Shown here piece after piece: positions 44,036-52,317 of a stretch of 64,000 nt of DNA. The translations under genes were made by a program, and so were the position numbers. Source of the DNA: PFL25 sp046260155 (lineage in GTDB: Bacteria > Chloroflexota > Anaerolineae > Anaerolineales > UBA4823). Where the stretch lies: assembly GCA_046260155.1 (NCBI GenBank), contig JBJYXV010000028.1, forward strand, positions 4,183 through 68,182, written 5' to 3'. The notes under the pieces are model-generated. The model was not told where the DNA came from, did no database searches, and was given only the letters and a program-made list of their open reading frames with translations. The first letter of the stretch is position 1. Each line of letters starts with the position of its first letter.

Positions 44036-44893
44036 ATGGATAAGCAGTTCGAGTACTTGGTAGAAACCAGAAACCTGACCAGAATATATGGGGACGGAGA
44101 ACAAATCAGGGCACTGGACAATGTTAATTTGTGCGTTGAGACGGGTGAATTGGTAACGGTAATGGGCCCCAGTGGTAGCGGGAAAAGCACATTGCTCAAC
44201 ATGATCGGTGCTCTGGATAAACCTACCAGCGGGGAGGTATTGATCAATGGGGAAGATCTCACTAAGATCAAAAACAAGGATCATTTCCGGGCCAGAACGG
44301 TTGGTTTTATGTTCCAGCTGCACAATCTAATCCCCACCCTGACAGCTAGGGAAAATGTTGAAATACCAATGATGGGGCAATTAGGGCTGCGCGAACGGTG
44401 GAAGAGATCTGCGGAATTGTTGGAGCTCGTCGGGCTTGGAGATCGCATGAATCATTTACCAAACCAGTTATCCGGAGGGCAGCGTCAAAGAGTCGCGGTC
44501 GCCCGTTCCCTAGCCAATCGACCCCAGCTGGTGTTGGCGGATGAACCAACAGGCAGCCTGGATAGCTCAGCAGGGCAATCGTTAATGGGATTGCTGCGAG
44601 ATTTAAATCAGAGTCAGGGAACAACCTTCATCGTAGTGACACATGACCAGGCTGTTGCACGCCAGACCAATCGGGTGCTTGTCATGGAGGACGGACGGAT
44701 TGTCCGGGAGGACCTGATTGGTTCCCCGGTGGAGGAAGACCTTAAAATGTGGCGCTATTCTGGTTTAGGTCGCCGTATTACCAGTGATGATGATGAAGAA
44801 ACGGAGCAGATCCTGGGTTTATCAGAGTCTGAACTGCTCACAGTCCAAAATTTACTCAAGAAGGCCGAGGCCGCAGTTGATGATAAGAACTAG
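44036..44893 (+). CDS. ABC transporter ATPase, LolD/MacB type
   Basis: 285-residue ATPase powering the exporter encoded upstream. Walker A GPSGSGKST near residue 44, Q-loop FMFQLHNLIPTLTARENVEI, signature LSGGQRQRVAVARSL near 141-155, Walker B LVLADEPTGSLDS and switch VTHDQ. The core ends near residue 230; about 55 extra acidic residues follow (SDDDEETEQILGLSESE), longer than LolD and not recognised. Starts 20 bases after the adaptor gene. Convergent with the AOR gene. Confidence 0.95.
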   Translation: MDKQFEYLVETRNLTRIYGDGEQIRALDNVNLCVETGELVTVMGPSGSGKSTLLNMIGALDKPTSGEVLINGEDLTKIKNKDHFRARTVGFMFQLHNLIPTLTARENVEIPMMGQLGLRERWKRSAELLELVGLGDRMNHLPNQLSGGQRQRVAVARSLANRPQLVLADEPTGSLDSSAGQSLMGLLRDLNQSQGTTFIVVTHDQAVARQTNRVLVMEDGRIVREDLIGSPVEEDLKMWRYSGLGRRITSDDDEETEQILGLSESELLTVQNLLKKAEAAVDDKN

Positions 44894-44934
44894 GGGTGGT
44901 ATTGGGTGTCGATTGAATAGGATCTGGAGGTTTG

Positions 44935-46809
44935 TCAACTCCACAGGTCTGTAGCCAGGTCTTGCAATCCAAGGTCAGCTAGTTTCTCGGGAGTGGGTGT
45001 ACCGGTTGCAGGATCCCAACCGCGATATTGGTAGTAGGCATCCTTCATTGCCTCGAGATCATCTCGTTCGACTACCGTTCCTTCAGCAGGACCGGAGGGC
45101 AGATGGTCTTCCATGAGCCTCTCCGGCAGCATATCGGATTCGCGGTCGATACCTTCCCGGATGTTGTATGCCCGGGCCAGGTTGTAGTTGCGTTCTCCAC
45201 AAGCCAGGTATTCCTGCAAGGTGAGGTCCCAACCAGTTGCACAAACGATCAAATCGACCATATCCTGCGAAGTGAGGCCCATCCCCATGAACTTGCAGCA
45301 GCCGATAGCATCCAGGGCACTGAGGGCATTCTCCATATCGACAACCACCCGGGTTTCCTCCGGATCAGCGATAAGCGGATCTTTTATCGCGCTGTCCTCG
45401 ATCACCAGCAGGGGTACATCGATGAAGGTGGGGGCTTCGACGTAGCTGGTGATGTGATCGCCGCCGCGGTTGGCGGTAACATATCCCAGTCCGCAAATTT
45501 TTGCTGCCCGGGGATCGTAGGCTGGCAACTCAAGACCTTTAACCTGCATGGCGAAGTGCTCAGAACCTCTCCCTAACTTCTGGGACATCACCCGGGTGCC
45601 TTCAGCCAGCAGGTCACCGATACCTTCCCGCAGGGCAATTTTCTCCACCAGGTCAACCATCCGGTCCGCATCGCCGAATTTAATCTCCAGGCCTCCGGTA
45701 TGGTCTGAATTGAGTATTCCGCGCTCAAAGCACTCCATACTGAAAGCGATCGTGGACCCGGTGCTGATTGTATCCAAGCCATATTGGTTGCAGAGATAAT
45801 TTGCCATGGTGATGGCGTTAATATCGGAGATGCCACACATGGCGCCGAAGGTATTGGTGGTCTCGTATTCAGGTCCTTCGCCTGAGTGTCCCTGCCACTT
45901 GCCACCTTTAATCGCCGTCCGGCGCCCGCAAGTAACTGGGCAGGCAAAACAAGCCACACCTTCTATGAAGACCGAATCAGCAATTCCCTCTGCGTTTACT
46001 TGATCAATCCCCTCAAAAACGCTTTCCTGCCAGTTGTGAGTTGGGTAGCCGCCGCGCACATTGACCATATCGGCGATCATGTTAGTGCCGAAAGTATCGA
46101 AGACCACTTTAAGCATTGATTCATCCAGGAAACCGATCTGGCGCCGGGCAGCCTGCCTGAACCCTGTTTCATCAGTGATGAGAATCGGTTCGGATCCAAA
46201 GCAGGCGATAGCTTTCAAACGTTTAGAGCCCATCACAGCACCTAACCCACAACGACCTGCGGCACGGTGCTTGTTGTTCATGATGGCGGCATAGCGAACC
46301 AGGTTTTCACCCGCCGGTCCGATCGATGCGATGGTGTATTTGGATTTGCTTCCCTTCTGAATGGCGTCCTCGGTTTCAGGCACGGTTTTACCCCACAGGT
46401 CCTGTGCATCACACAGTTCGGGTTGACCGGCGTTGATCTTCAAATACACCGGCTGGGGGGAAATGCCCTCAAAAATCACTCCATCGTAGCCACTGCGTTT
46501 GAGGGCTGGTCCGAAGCTCCCGCCGGAATTTGCATGACCCCAGATCCCTGTTTGAGGCGATTTGGATACAACTGAGTAGCGGCTGGCGCTGGCTGAAGCA
46601 GTCCCGGTGAGCGGCCCTGTCATGAAGATCAGCTTGTTTTCAAAATCCAGCGCATCAATACCTGGTGGAACTTCATCGTAGAGGTATCTGGTTGCTAATC
46701 CTGCACCGCCCAGATATTTCCTAGCCCAGGTTTGGTTAATTTGTTCGGCAGAAATTTCGCCCGTTGAAAGGTTTACGCGCAAGATTTGTCCCATGAAGCC
46801 GAAGTTCAC
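44935..46809 (-). CDS. aor: aldehyde:ferredoxin oxidoreductase (tungsten-containing family)
   Basis: 624-residue AOR-family enzyme. It typically oxidises aldehydes to acids with ferredoxin using a bis-tungstopterin cofactor; the reverse reduction is also known. N-terminal pterin-binding region (GGAGLATRYLYDEVPPG; MTGPLTGTASASASRYSVV; SPQTGIWGHANSGG). The 4Fe-4S ligands are C-x2-C-x3-C in VACFACPVTCGRRT near 283-291 plus a distal Cys in AIGCCKFMGM near 502. Length is normal. Start is GTG at 46809, with GGAGG seven bases upstream. It has its own promoter and a leader of about 125 bases. Neighbours do not make its cofactor, apart from the MoaD-like gene 7 kb away. Confidence 0.94.
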   Translation of the reverse strand: MNFGFMGQILRVNLSTGEISAEQINQTWARKYLGGAGLATRYLYDEVPPGIDALDFENKLIFMTGPLTGTASASASRYSVVSKSPQTGIWGHANSGGSFGPALKRSGYDGVIFEGISPQPVYLKINAGQPELCDAQDLWGKTVPETEDAIQKGSKSKYTIASIGPAGENLVRYAAIMNNKHRAAGRCGLGAVMGSKRLKAIACFGSEPILITDETGFRQAARRQIGFLDESMLKVVFDTFGTNMIADMVNVRGGYPTHNWQESVFEGIDQVNAEGIADSVFIEGVACFACPVTCGRRTAIKGGKWQGHSGEGPEYETTNTFGAMCGISDINAITMANYLCNQYGLDTISTGSTIAFSMECFERGILNSDHTGGLEIKFGDADRMVDLVEKIALREGIGDLLAEGTRVMSQKLGRGSEHFAMQVKGLELPAYDPRAAKICGLGYVTANRGGDHITSYVEAPTFIDVPLLVIEDSAIKDPLIADPEETRVVVDMENALSALDAIGCCKFMGMGLTSQDMVDLIVCATGWDLTLQEYLACGERNYNLARAYNIREGIDRESDMLPERLMEDHLPSGPAEGTVVERDDLEAMKDAYYQYRGWDPATGTPTPEKLADLGLQDLATDLWS

Positions 46810-46840
46810 AGCTTGACCTCCCCATCTAATAAAGGAAATA

Positions 46841-46861
46841 CCGCCGGTCGTAAAACGGCGG
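46841..46861 (-). other. hairpin in the leader of the AOR gene
   Basis: Six-base GC-only stem CCGCCG / CGGCGG in the untranslated leader, about 30 bases before the start. There is no T run, so it is not a terminator. Confidence 0.35.
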
Positions 46862-46941
46862 CATTAAGGAATTGCATCTTGTCCTTGTAGGGATGCTGGA
46901 CCGCCGAATGGAGTTCGATGTTTGTTTCATCTCGTGATCTG

Positions 46942-46969
46942 ATTATACTCGCCAAGTGGTCTTCGTCAA
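46942..46969 (-). promoter_or_regulatory. promoter of the AOR gene
   Basis: On the minus strand: TTGACG, 16 bases, TATAAT. Transcription would start near 46935, giving a 125-base leader. Confidence 0.7.
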
Positions 46970-47001
46970 TAAGCGGGCGAGGGGTCGTATTGATCCGTGG
47001 A

Positions 47002-48969
47002 TCACTGGCTTTGTGCAGCTGCGATGTAATCATCCACCAGCTGCTCGAGGACCTCCAGCGGCAGGGTGCCATTGCCGATCACAATATTATGAAATTGCTT
47101 GATGTCAAAATTATCACCGAGTGCATCTTTGGCTCGCTGGCGCAGCTCGAGGATTTTTAACATGCCGACCTTGTATCCAGTTGCCTGGGCTGGCATGACG
47201 ATGTAGCGGTAAACCTCGTAGGAGAACATTCCTGGAGAACCCAAAGTCTGGTCCATATAAGACGATGCATCCTCGCGCGTCCAGCGCATAGCATGGATAC
47301 CGGTGTCGACAACCAGTCGCACTGCGCGCAGCAGCTCCATCTGGAGACGACCCAGGTTCCCATAAGGATCATTTTCATAGAGACCCATCTCGTATGCCAG
47401 CCGTTCCGCATAGAGCGCCCATCCCTCAACATAGCCGTTGATCCCTCCGCCTTTACGGAACATGGGTAAATCCAATGCCTGGGCAGTGGCGATCTGGTAG
47501 TGATGACCGGGAACTGCTTCGTGATAGGCGATGGTGGGTTCGGTGAATTTTTGCAGCTGGTTTCCGGATATACCAACGTGATAGGCTCCAGGTCGCGAGC
47601 CATCCGGGGCGCCTGGGACATAATATCCCCCCATGGGACCTGGCACGACTTCGACACCCCAGCTGGGACCGATGTCGAACACTTCTCCCATCCGCAATTC
47701 GGCATCGCTGATGATCTGCTCTACCGCGCTGATATATGCATCCTTCCCCGCTTGTGAAGAGATGTCATAAACACCTCCTTCCTGGATTGCGCGTCCCAGA
47801 GAGCGACTAAAGTCTTCATCCTGTGGGTAACCCAGCTCGGTGAAGAGGTCTTTCATTTCCGCTTTAATCCGCTCCACTTCAGCCAACCCAAGTTCGTGGA
47901 TCTCTGCAGGGGTCAAATCTGTACTGGTCTCCTGGTGCAGCTTATATGCGTAATAGGCCTCTCCCTCGGGAAGCTTCCAAACGCCAGCTTTGTCATCCGC
48001 AAGCGGTTGGAGATGATCGAGGTAATCGATCAACTTCAGGTATCCAGGTACGAAAGAATTCTTAACCTGCTCCTGGGCAGCGGCCCGAAACTCCATTTTT
48101 TCTTCTGCGCTCAATCCTGGAATGGTCTCGATTGATTCGTTAAATACTGAGAGGACAGGGATATAGCTCACGTTTATCGCCTCCGGATTTCCACCGTGAA
48201 AACCGATATAGTCTGCGAGATTTGAACGCGCCATAGAGATGATGAAATTGGGAGGGATAATGCCCATCTCCTCACGGAGGGCAAGTCCTTCAAGCAGCTG
48301 GTCCACCTGGGTCTGAACCTTGGAAAGACGTAGAATGTAATCTTCGACATCCTGCCGGTTATTCAGGGGATGCAGCTCTGTTAATAATGTGGTCAGGTTG
48401 AAATCATAGCTGTTGATAAAGTTGTTCAGTGGATAATTATGATACATGAATTCATGCCCTTGGACTTTATCTTCCAGTGTCCAGCGGTAGACATCATAGG
48501 AGAGCTGTTGTTCGGGAGTCAGGCTCTGGCGATCATAGGCCAACAGCAAGGAAAGAATGCCGGATTCCAGCCGTTGGGTGTCTTTCAGGTAAGCGTCGGA
48601 GAGATTATTGAGCTGGTCATTACGCAAGCCGAACTGCGCTGAGAGGTTGAGCTCGGTGAGCAATTCCGGATTCCGCAGCAGGAGTTGGGTGTAAGATGCA
48701 TCGAAGAATTGGTCGATGGGTAATCCCTCTAGATCGGCGATCAGTTCGTCGATAGTAGAAGATGGCCCAAGTACAGGTTGGGGAGTTGGAGGAACTGCTG
48801 TTGGAGTTGGCTCGATCTCTTCTATGGTCGGGTGGGCGATGGCAGTTTCAGTTTTCGCAAATTCGAATGTGATCGGTTCCCTGGTCGGGCTTCCGCTACA
48901 AGCGGCAGTGACGGCGAGCATGAGCAGAAAAGAGGCTGCAAGGCTTGACAGCATGGACCTGAGCTTCAT
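47002..48969 (-). CDS. DUF885-family lipoprotein, probable zinc peptidase
   Basis: 655 residues. The lipoprotein signal is MKLRSMLSSLAASFLLM with lipobox VTAAC, then a Thr/Pro-rich linker (EPTPTAVPPTPQPV) and a large helical domain. Zinc motif YHEAVPGHHYQIA (HExxxxHH-like) and a downstream Glu in GYVEGWALYAERLAYEMG are hallmarks of DUF885, a family related to M32-type carboxypeptidases. Start at 48969 follows GGAGG with six bases of spacing; upstream codons would bury the signal. Located outside the membrane, probably degrading peptides for uptake. The final gene before the AOR promoter, but transcribed separately. Confidence 0.88.
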   Translation of the reverse strand: MKLRSMLSSLAASFLLMLAVTAACSGSPTREPITFEFAKTETAIAHPTIEEIEPTPTAVPPTPQPVLGPSSTIDELIADLEGLPIDQFFDASYTQLLLRNPELLTELNLSAQFGLRNDQLNNLSDAYLKDTQRLESGILSLLLAYDRQSLTPEQQLSYDVYRWTLEDKVQGHEFMYHNYPLNNFINSYDFNLTTLLTELHPLNNRQDVEDYILRLSKVQTQVDQLLEGLALREEMGIIPPNFIISMARSNLADYIGFHGGNPEAINVSYIPVLSVFNESIETIPGLSAEEKMEFRAAAQEQVKNSFVPGYLKLIDYLDHLQPLADDKAGVWKLPEGEAYYAYKLHQETSTDLTPAEIHELGLAEVERIKAEMKDLFTELGYPQDEDFSRSLGRAIQEGGVYDISSQAGKDAYISAVEQIISDAELRMGEVFDIGPSWGVEVVPGPMGGYYVPGAPDGSRPGAYHVGISGNQLQKFTEPTIAYHEAVPGHHYQIATAQALDLPMFRKGGGINGYVEGWALYAERLAYEMGLYENDPYGNLGRLQMELLRAVRLVVDTGIHAMRWTREDASSYMDQTLGSPGMFSYEVYRYIVMPAQATGYKVGMLKILELRQRAKDALGDNFDIKQFHNIVIGNGTLPLEVLEQLVDDYIAAAQSQ

Positions 48970-49451
48970 ATTGTTCCTCCGGGAATGTACGGTATTATTA
49001 TTAAATACGACCCAGAATCGAGATACGTTCAATGTACTAAAGAAAGTACCAGACTAGCACAGGTAGGCAGGTCAGACCAGCCTCCAGGGAAGGGTTTGAT
49101 CCAATACTGAAGAGGGAGACGGTTTTGGAGATGGGGGTAGTCTGAAAACAGTTTGAGGTAACTTGAGCAGCAGACTCCAAGATCGGCCGCGTGGATAGAT
49201 AGTGGGTGGCGGCTGCGCTGGTTGGGGCGATTACCCTCCCGATCAAAGAGAAAATTTTCATCACACAGAGCTGCTTCCGATCCCGAAGCAGGTCCCAGCT
49301 ATTTCCATGCTGGATCCGGAAAGTAATCGTTCGTATCGTATCAACCAAACTCCCAATTGTGCATGTACCTGCCATTCGTCTGCATTACAGGCACGGGACC
49401 TGCGTTTTCCATGGCTCACAGCTTTCCAAGAAACTTCCGCCGGGAATAGCG
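48970..49451. other. gene-free stretch
   Basis: About 480 bases. Short open frames exist on both strands but lack ribosome sites and look like chance. Only an AT-rich patch next to the DUF885 gene stands out. Confidence 0.5.
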
Positions 49452-49481
49452 AAAACCCCAGCCTATTTGACCGGGGTTTTT
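49452..49481 (-). terminator. terminator after the lysine-rich micro-gene
   Basis: Eight-base stem AAAACCCC / GGGGTTTT with a 13-base loop; symmetrical, so active on either strand. It lies 20 bases past the micro-gene stop. Confidence 0.75.
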
Positions 49482-49501
49482 GCTGTATATTCCATTTGAA
49501 A

Positions 49502-49561
49502 CTACTTCTTGTCCTTCTTCTTTTTCTTCTTATCCTTCTTCTTGTCTTTCTTCTTTGCCAT
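49502..49561 (-). CDS. 19-residue lysine-rich peptide
   Basis: Reads MAKKKDKKKDKKK then KKKDKK: 14 Lys and 3 Asp after the initial Met-Ala, in a KKKD rhythm. At 19 residues it would normally be missed, but the signals are strong. GGAGG lies five bases before the ATG, a TTGACC-18-TATAAT promoter is about 60 bases upstream, and a hairpin terminator lies 20 bases after the stop. All lie in the expected order on one strand. Such a charge would bind nucleic acid, polyphosphate or the ribosome, or act as a tag-like antimicrobial; nothing in the sequence decides. The opposite-strand Leu-rich frame is its mirror image and is not taken as a gene. Confidence 0.6.
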   Translation of the reverse strand: MAKKKDKKKDKKKKKKDKK

Positions 49562-49617
49562 GACTGCCTCCATAATCTTTCAGTAGAAGTTTCTGGGAGA
49601 GAATTTATATTTGAAAG

Positions 49618-49647
49618 ATTATAATTGAAGAATCTCGTTTAGGTCAA
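49618..49647 (-). promoter_or_regulatory. promoter of the lysine-rich micro-gene
   Basis: Minus-strand TTGACC, 18 bases, TATAAT. Expected start about 50 bases before the ATG. Confidence 0.65.
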
Positions 49648-49876
49648 TAACAAAGGACTTTTCCGGTCAGGATAAGCAGATGCTGGGTACGCTATTTTTA
49701 TTTGAATCACGAATTTCGGGGTATTACTAACGAATGTTTGAACCTCGAAGTTAAATTGCTGTCATCGTTTCCTCAGTGATGTGGGTAATAACCCACCTGC
49801 CTGATGGCTTGCATCCGGGAGGATCATGGGACATCCAACCTGGCTGCCTGGGATGTTAGTGGGGAAAAACGAGGCA

Positions 49877-50440
49877 CTAATCTCCCAATTTCTCGATTCG
49901 CTTTGCCATCAGGATATCCGGTTTTCCCAGACCGTTAGCATCTGGTATAACGCCAACGATCACAAAGCCTAATTTCTGGTAGAACTGGTAGGGGTGCTGC
50001 TTCAGATTTTTAATTTGGGCAAGGTGTTTAAACACATCGGGATACAGGTCGGTATTGGCGAGCGAGGTCATGCCATCCTCATCATCTGTGCCCAGGTAGA
50101 TAGTAATACCGCCACGCTGTCGAATTTGTTCTTCCAGGTCCAACACCAGCATGCGACCGATGCCAATCCCCTGGTGTTCGGGGTGAACGACCAGGGGATG
50201 CAGCTGCCAGGCGTGCCCCTCGTATTCCTTGATGGCGCCGATCCAACCCAGTACCCGGCCATCCTTGTTGACTGCCACCCGGCTGATCCTGCCAACCTCG
50301 AATGAATCCTGGACTTCTTCTAGCGCAGCCTCAAAATCTGGCCAGGCATCCGGCCAGTGTTCTGCAAATCCTTTCACCAGCAGCCGGGCAGTCTGATGGA
50401 TCTGGTCCTGGTCGTTGGGTGATAGGGGCGTGATCATCAT
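49877..50440 (-). CDS. GNAT acetyltransferase resembling AAC(6')-Ii
   Basis: 187 residues. The chain follows enterococcal AAC(6')-Ii closely as I remember it: VLGWIGAIKEYEGHAWQLHP, RGGITIYLGTDDEDGMTSL, NTDLYPDVFKHLAQIKNLKQ, HPYQFYQKLGFVIVGVIPDA, GKPDILMAKRI. The acetyl-CoA site is QGIGIGRML. Family members acetylate the 6' amine of aminoglycosides but may have other native substrates. Start at the ATG at 50440 (or 50437); the open frame extends further upstream but is not protein-like there. Stands alone. Resistance function is inference. Confidence 0.85.
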   Translation of the reverse strand: MMITPLSPNDQDQIHQTARLLVKGFAEHWPDAWPDFEAALEEVQDSFEVGRISRVAVNKDGRVLGWIGAIKEYEGHAWQLHPLVVHPEHQGIGIGRMLVLDLEEQIRQRGGITIYLGTDDEDGMTSLANTDLYPDVFKHLAQIKNLKQHPYQFYQKLGFVIVGVIPDANGLGKPDILMAKRIEKLGD

Positions 50441-50595
50441 GAAACAGCAGGCTCCTGTTTGTGAAATTGGATTAAGATCATTTGACCTGGAAAGTACCTG
50501 GTCGCTGATTCTACCAGGGTCCAGAGCTTTCCGGGAAGTATTTTTAAGGCGAACGTTCAATCCTTGCTTGATGTTCCGGTTTGCTTTGGAAGATT

Positions 50596-50925
50596 CTACA
50601 TCCAGATTTTTGGCATCAGGATAAGTAATCCTGCCAGCGCCGCTGCCATCAAGAATAGAAAGACAGCGGATACCACGGCAACCAGGGTGATGATGTATTT
50701 GCGCTGCTGCAGCTTGGCTTCTTCATAAGCTTCCATTTCACGCTCCTTTGTGATGGGGATGGGTATTTCTTCTAACAGCTTCGAAGCTGATATTTTACGG
50801 GCAATTTCCGCAAGCTCCGGATCGTTCTCCAGGTAATTCTCCACGAAGGTTCGAGTTTCGGGGCTGACTTCATCAACGATATATAAGGGAAGTAAATCGA
50901 TAATAATATTGCGTGATATTTCCAT
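50596..50925 (-). CDS. probable anti-sigma factor, single membrane helix
   Basis: 109 residues: a soluble acidic N-terminal part starting ISRNIIIDLLPLYIVDEVSP and ENYLENDPELAEIARK, then a charged helix and one membrane span (YIITLVAVVSAVFLFLMAAA region) with a very short external tail. The DLLPLYxxxELSPE-type opening is found in membrane anti-sigma factors; here the zinc-binding H-x3-C-x2-C is missing. Overlaps the ECF sigma stop by one base, so it is coupled to it. It probably holds the sigma factor at the membrane. Confidence 0.7.
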   Translation of the reverse strand: MEISRNIIIDLLPLYIVDEVSPETRTFVENYLENDPELAEIARKISASKLLEEIPIPITKEREMEAYEEAKLQQRKYIITLVAVVSAVFLFLMAAALAGLLILMPKIWM

Positions 50926-51416
50926 CAGATGCGCACCTCCTCACGTGAAATTCTATTCATGATCAGCTTCTTCCGGACGCGGTGGACTTTTACCTTGGCA
51001 GCAGACAGGGAGATATCGAGGCTGCGTGCGATTTCAGCATAGGGTAGTTCGTGTTGGACCCGCAAGATGAACGCGGTACGGTCAACTTCAGGGAGTGCTT
51101 GCAGGCACTCTCTGACAGCCTCGAGGTCCGATTGAGATTCCACCCTGCGTTCCGGACTTAACCCAGGCTCCGGATAGATATCTTCGAGGGATATCTGCTG
51201 GGGCTGATTTCGCTGATCCTCGAGATATAAATTCCGCGCAATGGTGAGCAGATAAGCTTTGAGAGTTTCGGTGCGGATTGTGTCGTTGTGCACCCAGGCT
51301 CGAATGAATGTTTCTGAAGTGATATCCTCTGCTTTGGCTCTATCTCCAGCCAACCAGAAAGCAAAACGGTAGACATCTGCTGCATAGGATGAGTAAAGTT
51401 CATGAAAGTTGACCAC
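50925..51416 (-). CDS. ECF-type RNA polymerase sigma factor
   Basis: 163 residues with region 2 (DVYRFAFWLAGDRAKAEDIT; SETFIRAWVH; LKAYLLTIARNLYLEDQR) and region 4 (LPEVDRTAFILRVQHELPYA; EIARSLDISLSAAKVKVHRV). These are the two regions of group IV sigma factors that respond to envelope or redox stress. Start is probably the GTG at 51416; no good ribosome site is visible. Co-transcribed with the anti-sigma-like gene. No target genes can be named from this window. Confidence 0.92.
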   Translation of the reverse strand: MVNFHELYSSYAADVYRFAFWLAGDRAKAEDITSETFIRAWVHNDTIRTETLKAYLLTIARNLYLEDQRNQPQQISLEDIYPEPGLSPERRVESQSDLEAVRECLQALPEVDRTAFILRVQHELPYAEIARSLDISLSAAKVKVHRVRKKLIMNRISREEVRI

Positions 51417-51561
51417 AATTGCACTCTACAAATAATATGCAAGATCGATAGAAAAGTTACATTATTAATTTACTGTTGGTTTGGATATCTATAATTTATG
51501 GTGCAAAGTTAGCCATTCGTCGATCGATTGAACGTATTTGAAACCCAAGAATTAGACGTAC

Positions 51562-52290
51562 TCAAGCATGGCGGTAGACCGATATATGTTTTCCAGCCTC
51601 AGGGGTGAGAGCATCTTTGTGCCAGTTTAGCCATCGATAGCTTAGAGCTAATCCAGCCATTCTGGCCATCAGATCGAGCTCAGCAGGCCAGGCATAGCGT
51701 ATTTTGAGGGGATACGTGTCGATACCTTCTGCACTCAAATGGATCAACTGCTGGGTAATTTGCTGCTGGATGGGGTCAACTTGTGAAGTTTCAAGACGGC
51801 AGCCCTTCTCTTCTATTGCCATAACTCGCACAGTTTGGTGGTTATCAAAGCGAGACATATCTGGAATAAAAGCTTCGATCAGGAATACACCCTGCGATGA
51901 TAGATGGCTGGCAACATTGGAGAAGCACCGCACCTGTTCTTCCTGGGTCGTCAGCGCGAAAAAAGTGTTGAAGAGGATGTAAATCAGCTCGAACTGCCCT
52001 TCAACATCTATTTCCGCAAAATTTCCAAGGGAGACCTGGATGTCATCCCCGTGCGGCTTGGCCTTGAGCTTGGCGATCATGGCTGGCGAAGCATCTATGC
52101 CATGCACTTCGATGCCTGCCTGGGATAGAGGCAGGGCAATCCGTCCCGTCCCAACGCCTAATTCAAGCGCGCGGCCTCCCTGTGCCAGTTCAGCCAGCGT
52201 TGAAACGGATTTGGGATCGAAATCAGCGTACCAATGATCATAGACCTCTGCGATATTTTCCCCATAAGTGGATTCTGAATAATCTCTCAT
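51562..52290 (-). CDS. class I SAM-dependent methyltransferase
   Basis: 242 residues. Motif I ALELGVGTGRIALPL near residue 46, acidic motif GIDASPAMIAKLKAK, and motif IV region FELIYILFNTFFALTTQEEQ. The order and length fit the Methyltransf_25/11 group acting on small molecules. Start at 52290 with GAGGT seven bases upstream. Downstream of an unknown gene on the same strand (27 bases apart). Substrate unknown. Confidence 0.85.
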   Translation of the reverse strand: MRDYSESTYGENIAEVYDHWYADFDPKSVSTLAELAQGGRALELGVGTGRIALPLSQAGIEVHGIDASPAMIAKLKAKPHGDDIQVSLGNFAEIDVEGQFELIYILFNTFFALTTQEEQVRCFSNVASHLSSQGVFLIEAFIPDMSRFDNHQTVRVMAIEEKGCRLETSQVDPIQQQITQQLIHLSAEGIDTYPLKIRYAWPAELDLMARMAGLALSYRWLNWHKDALTPEAGKHISVYRHA

Positions 52291-52317
52291 CACGCTCACC
52301 TCGTAAATCAATAAGAC

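Noticed and set aside
45028..45576. 182-codon plus-strand frame opposite the AOR gene
   Set aside because: Antisense shadow of the AOR reading frame.
46810..46940. Known molybdenum-cofactor riboswitch before the AOR gene
   Set aside because: The leader is too short and I could not match the multi-stem Moco consensus; only one simple hairpin is evident.
49202..49624. Plus-strand frame with a Leu-rich run that mimics a membrane segment
   Set aside because: The Leu run is the complement of the Lys codons of the micro-gene; the rest has no conserved features and no ribosome site.
49781..49796. GTGGGT / ACCCAC hairpin after the acetyltransferase gene
   Set aside because: Short stem without a T run; too weak to call a terminator.
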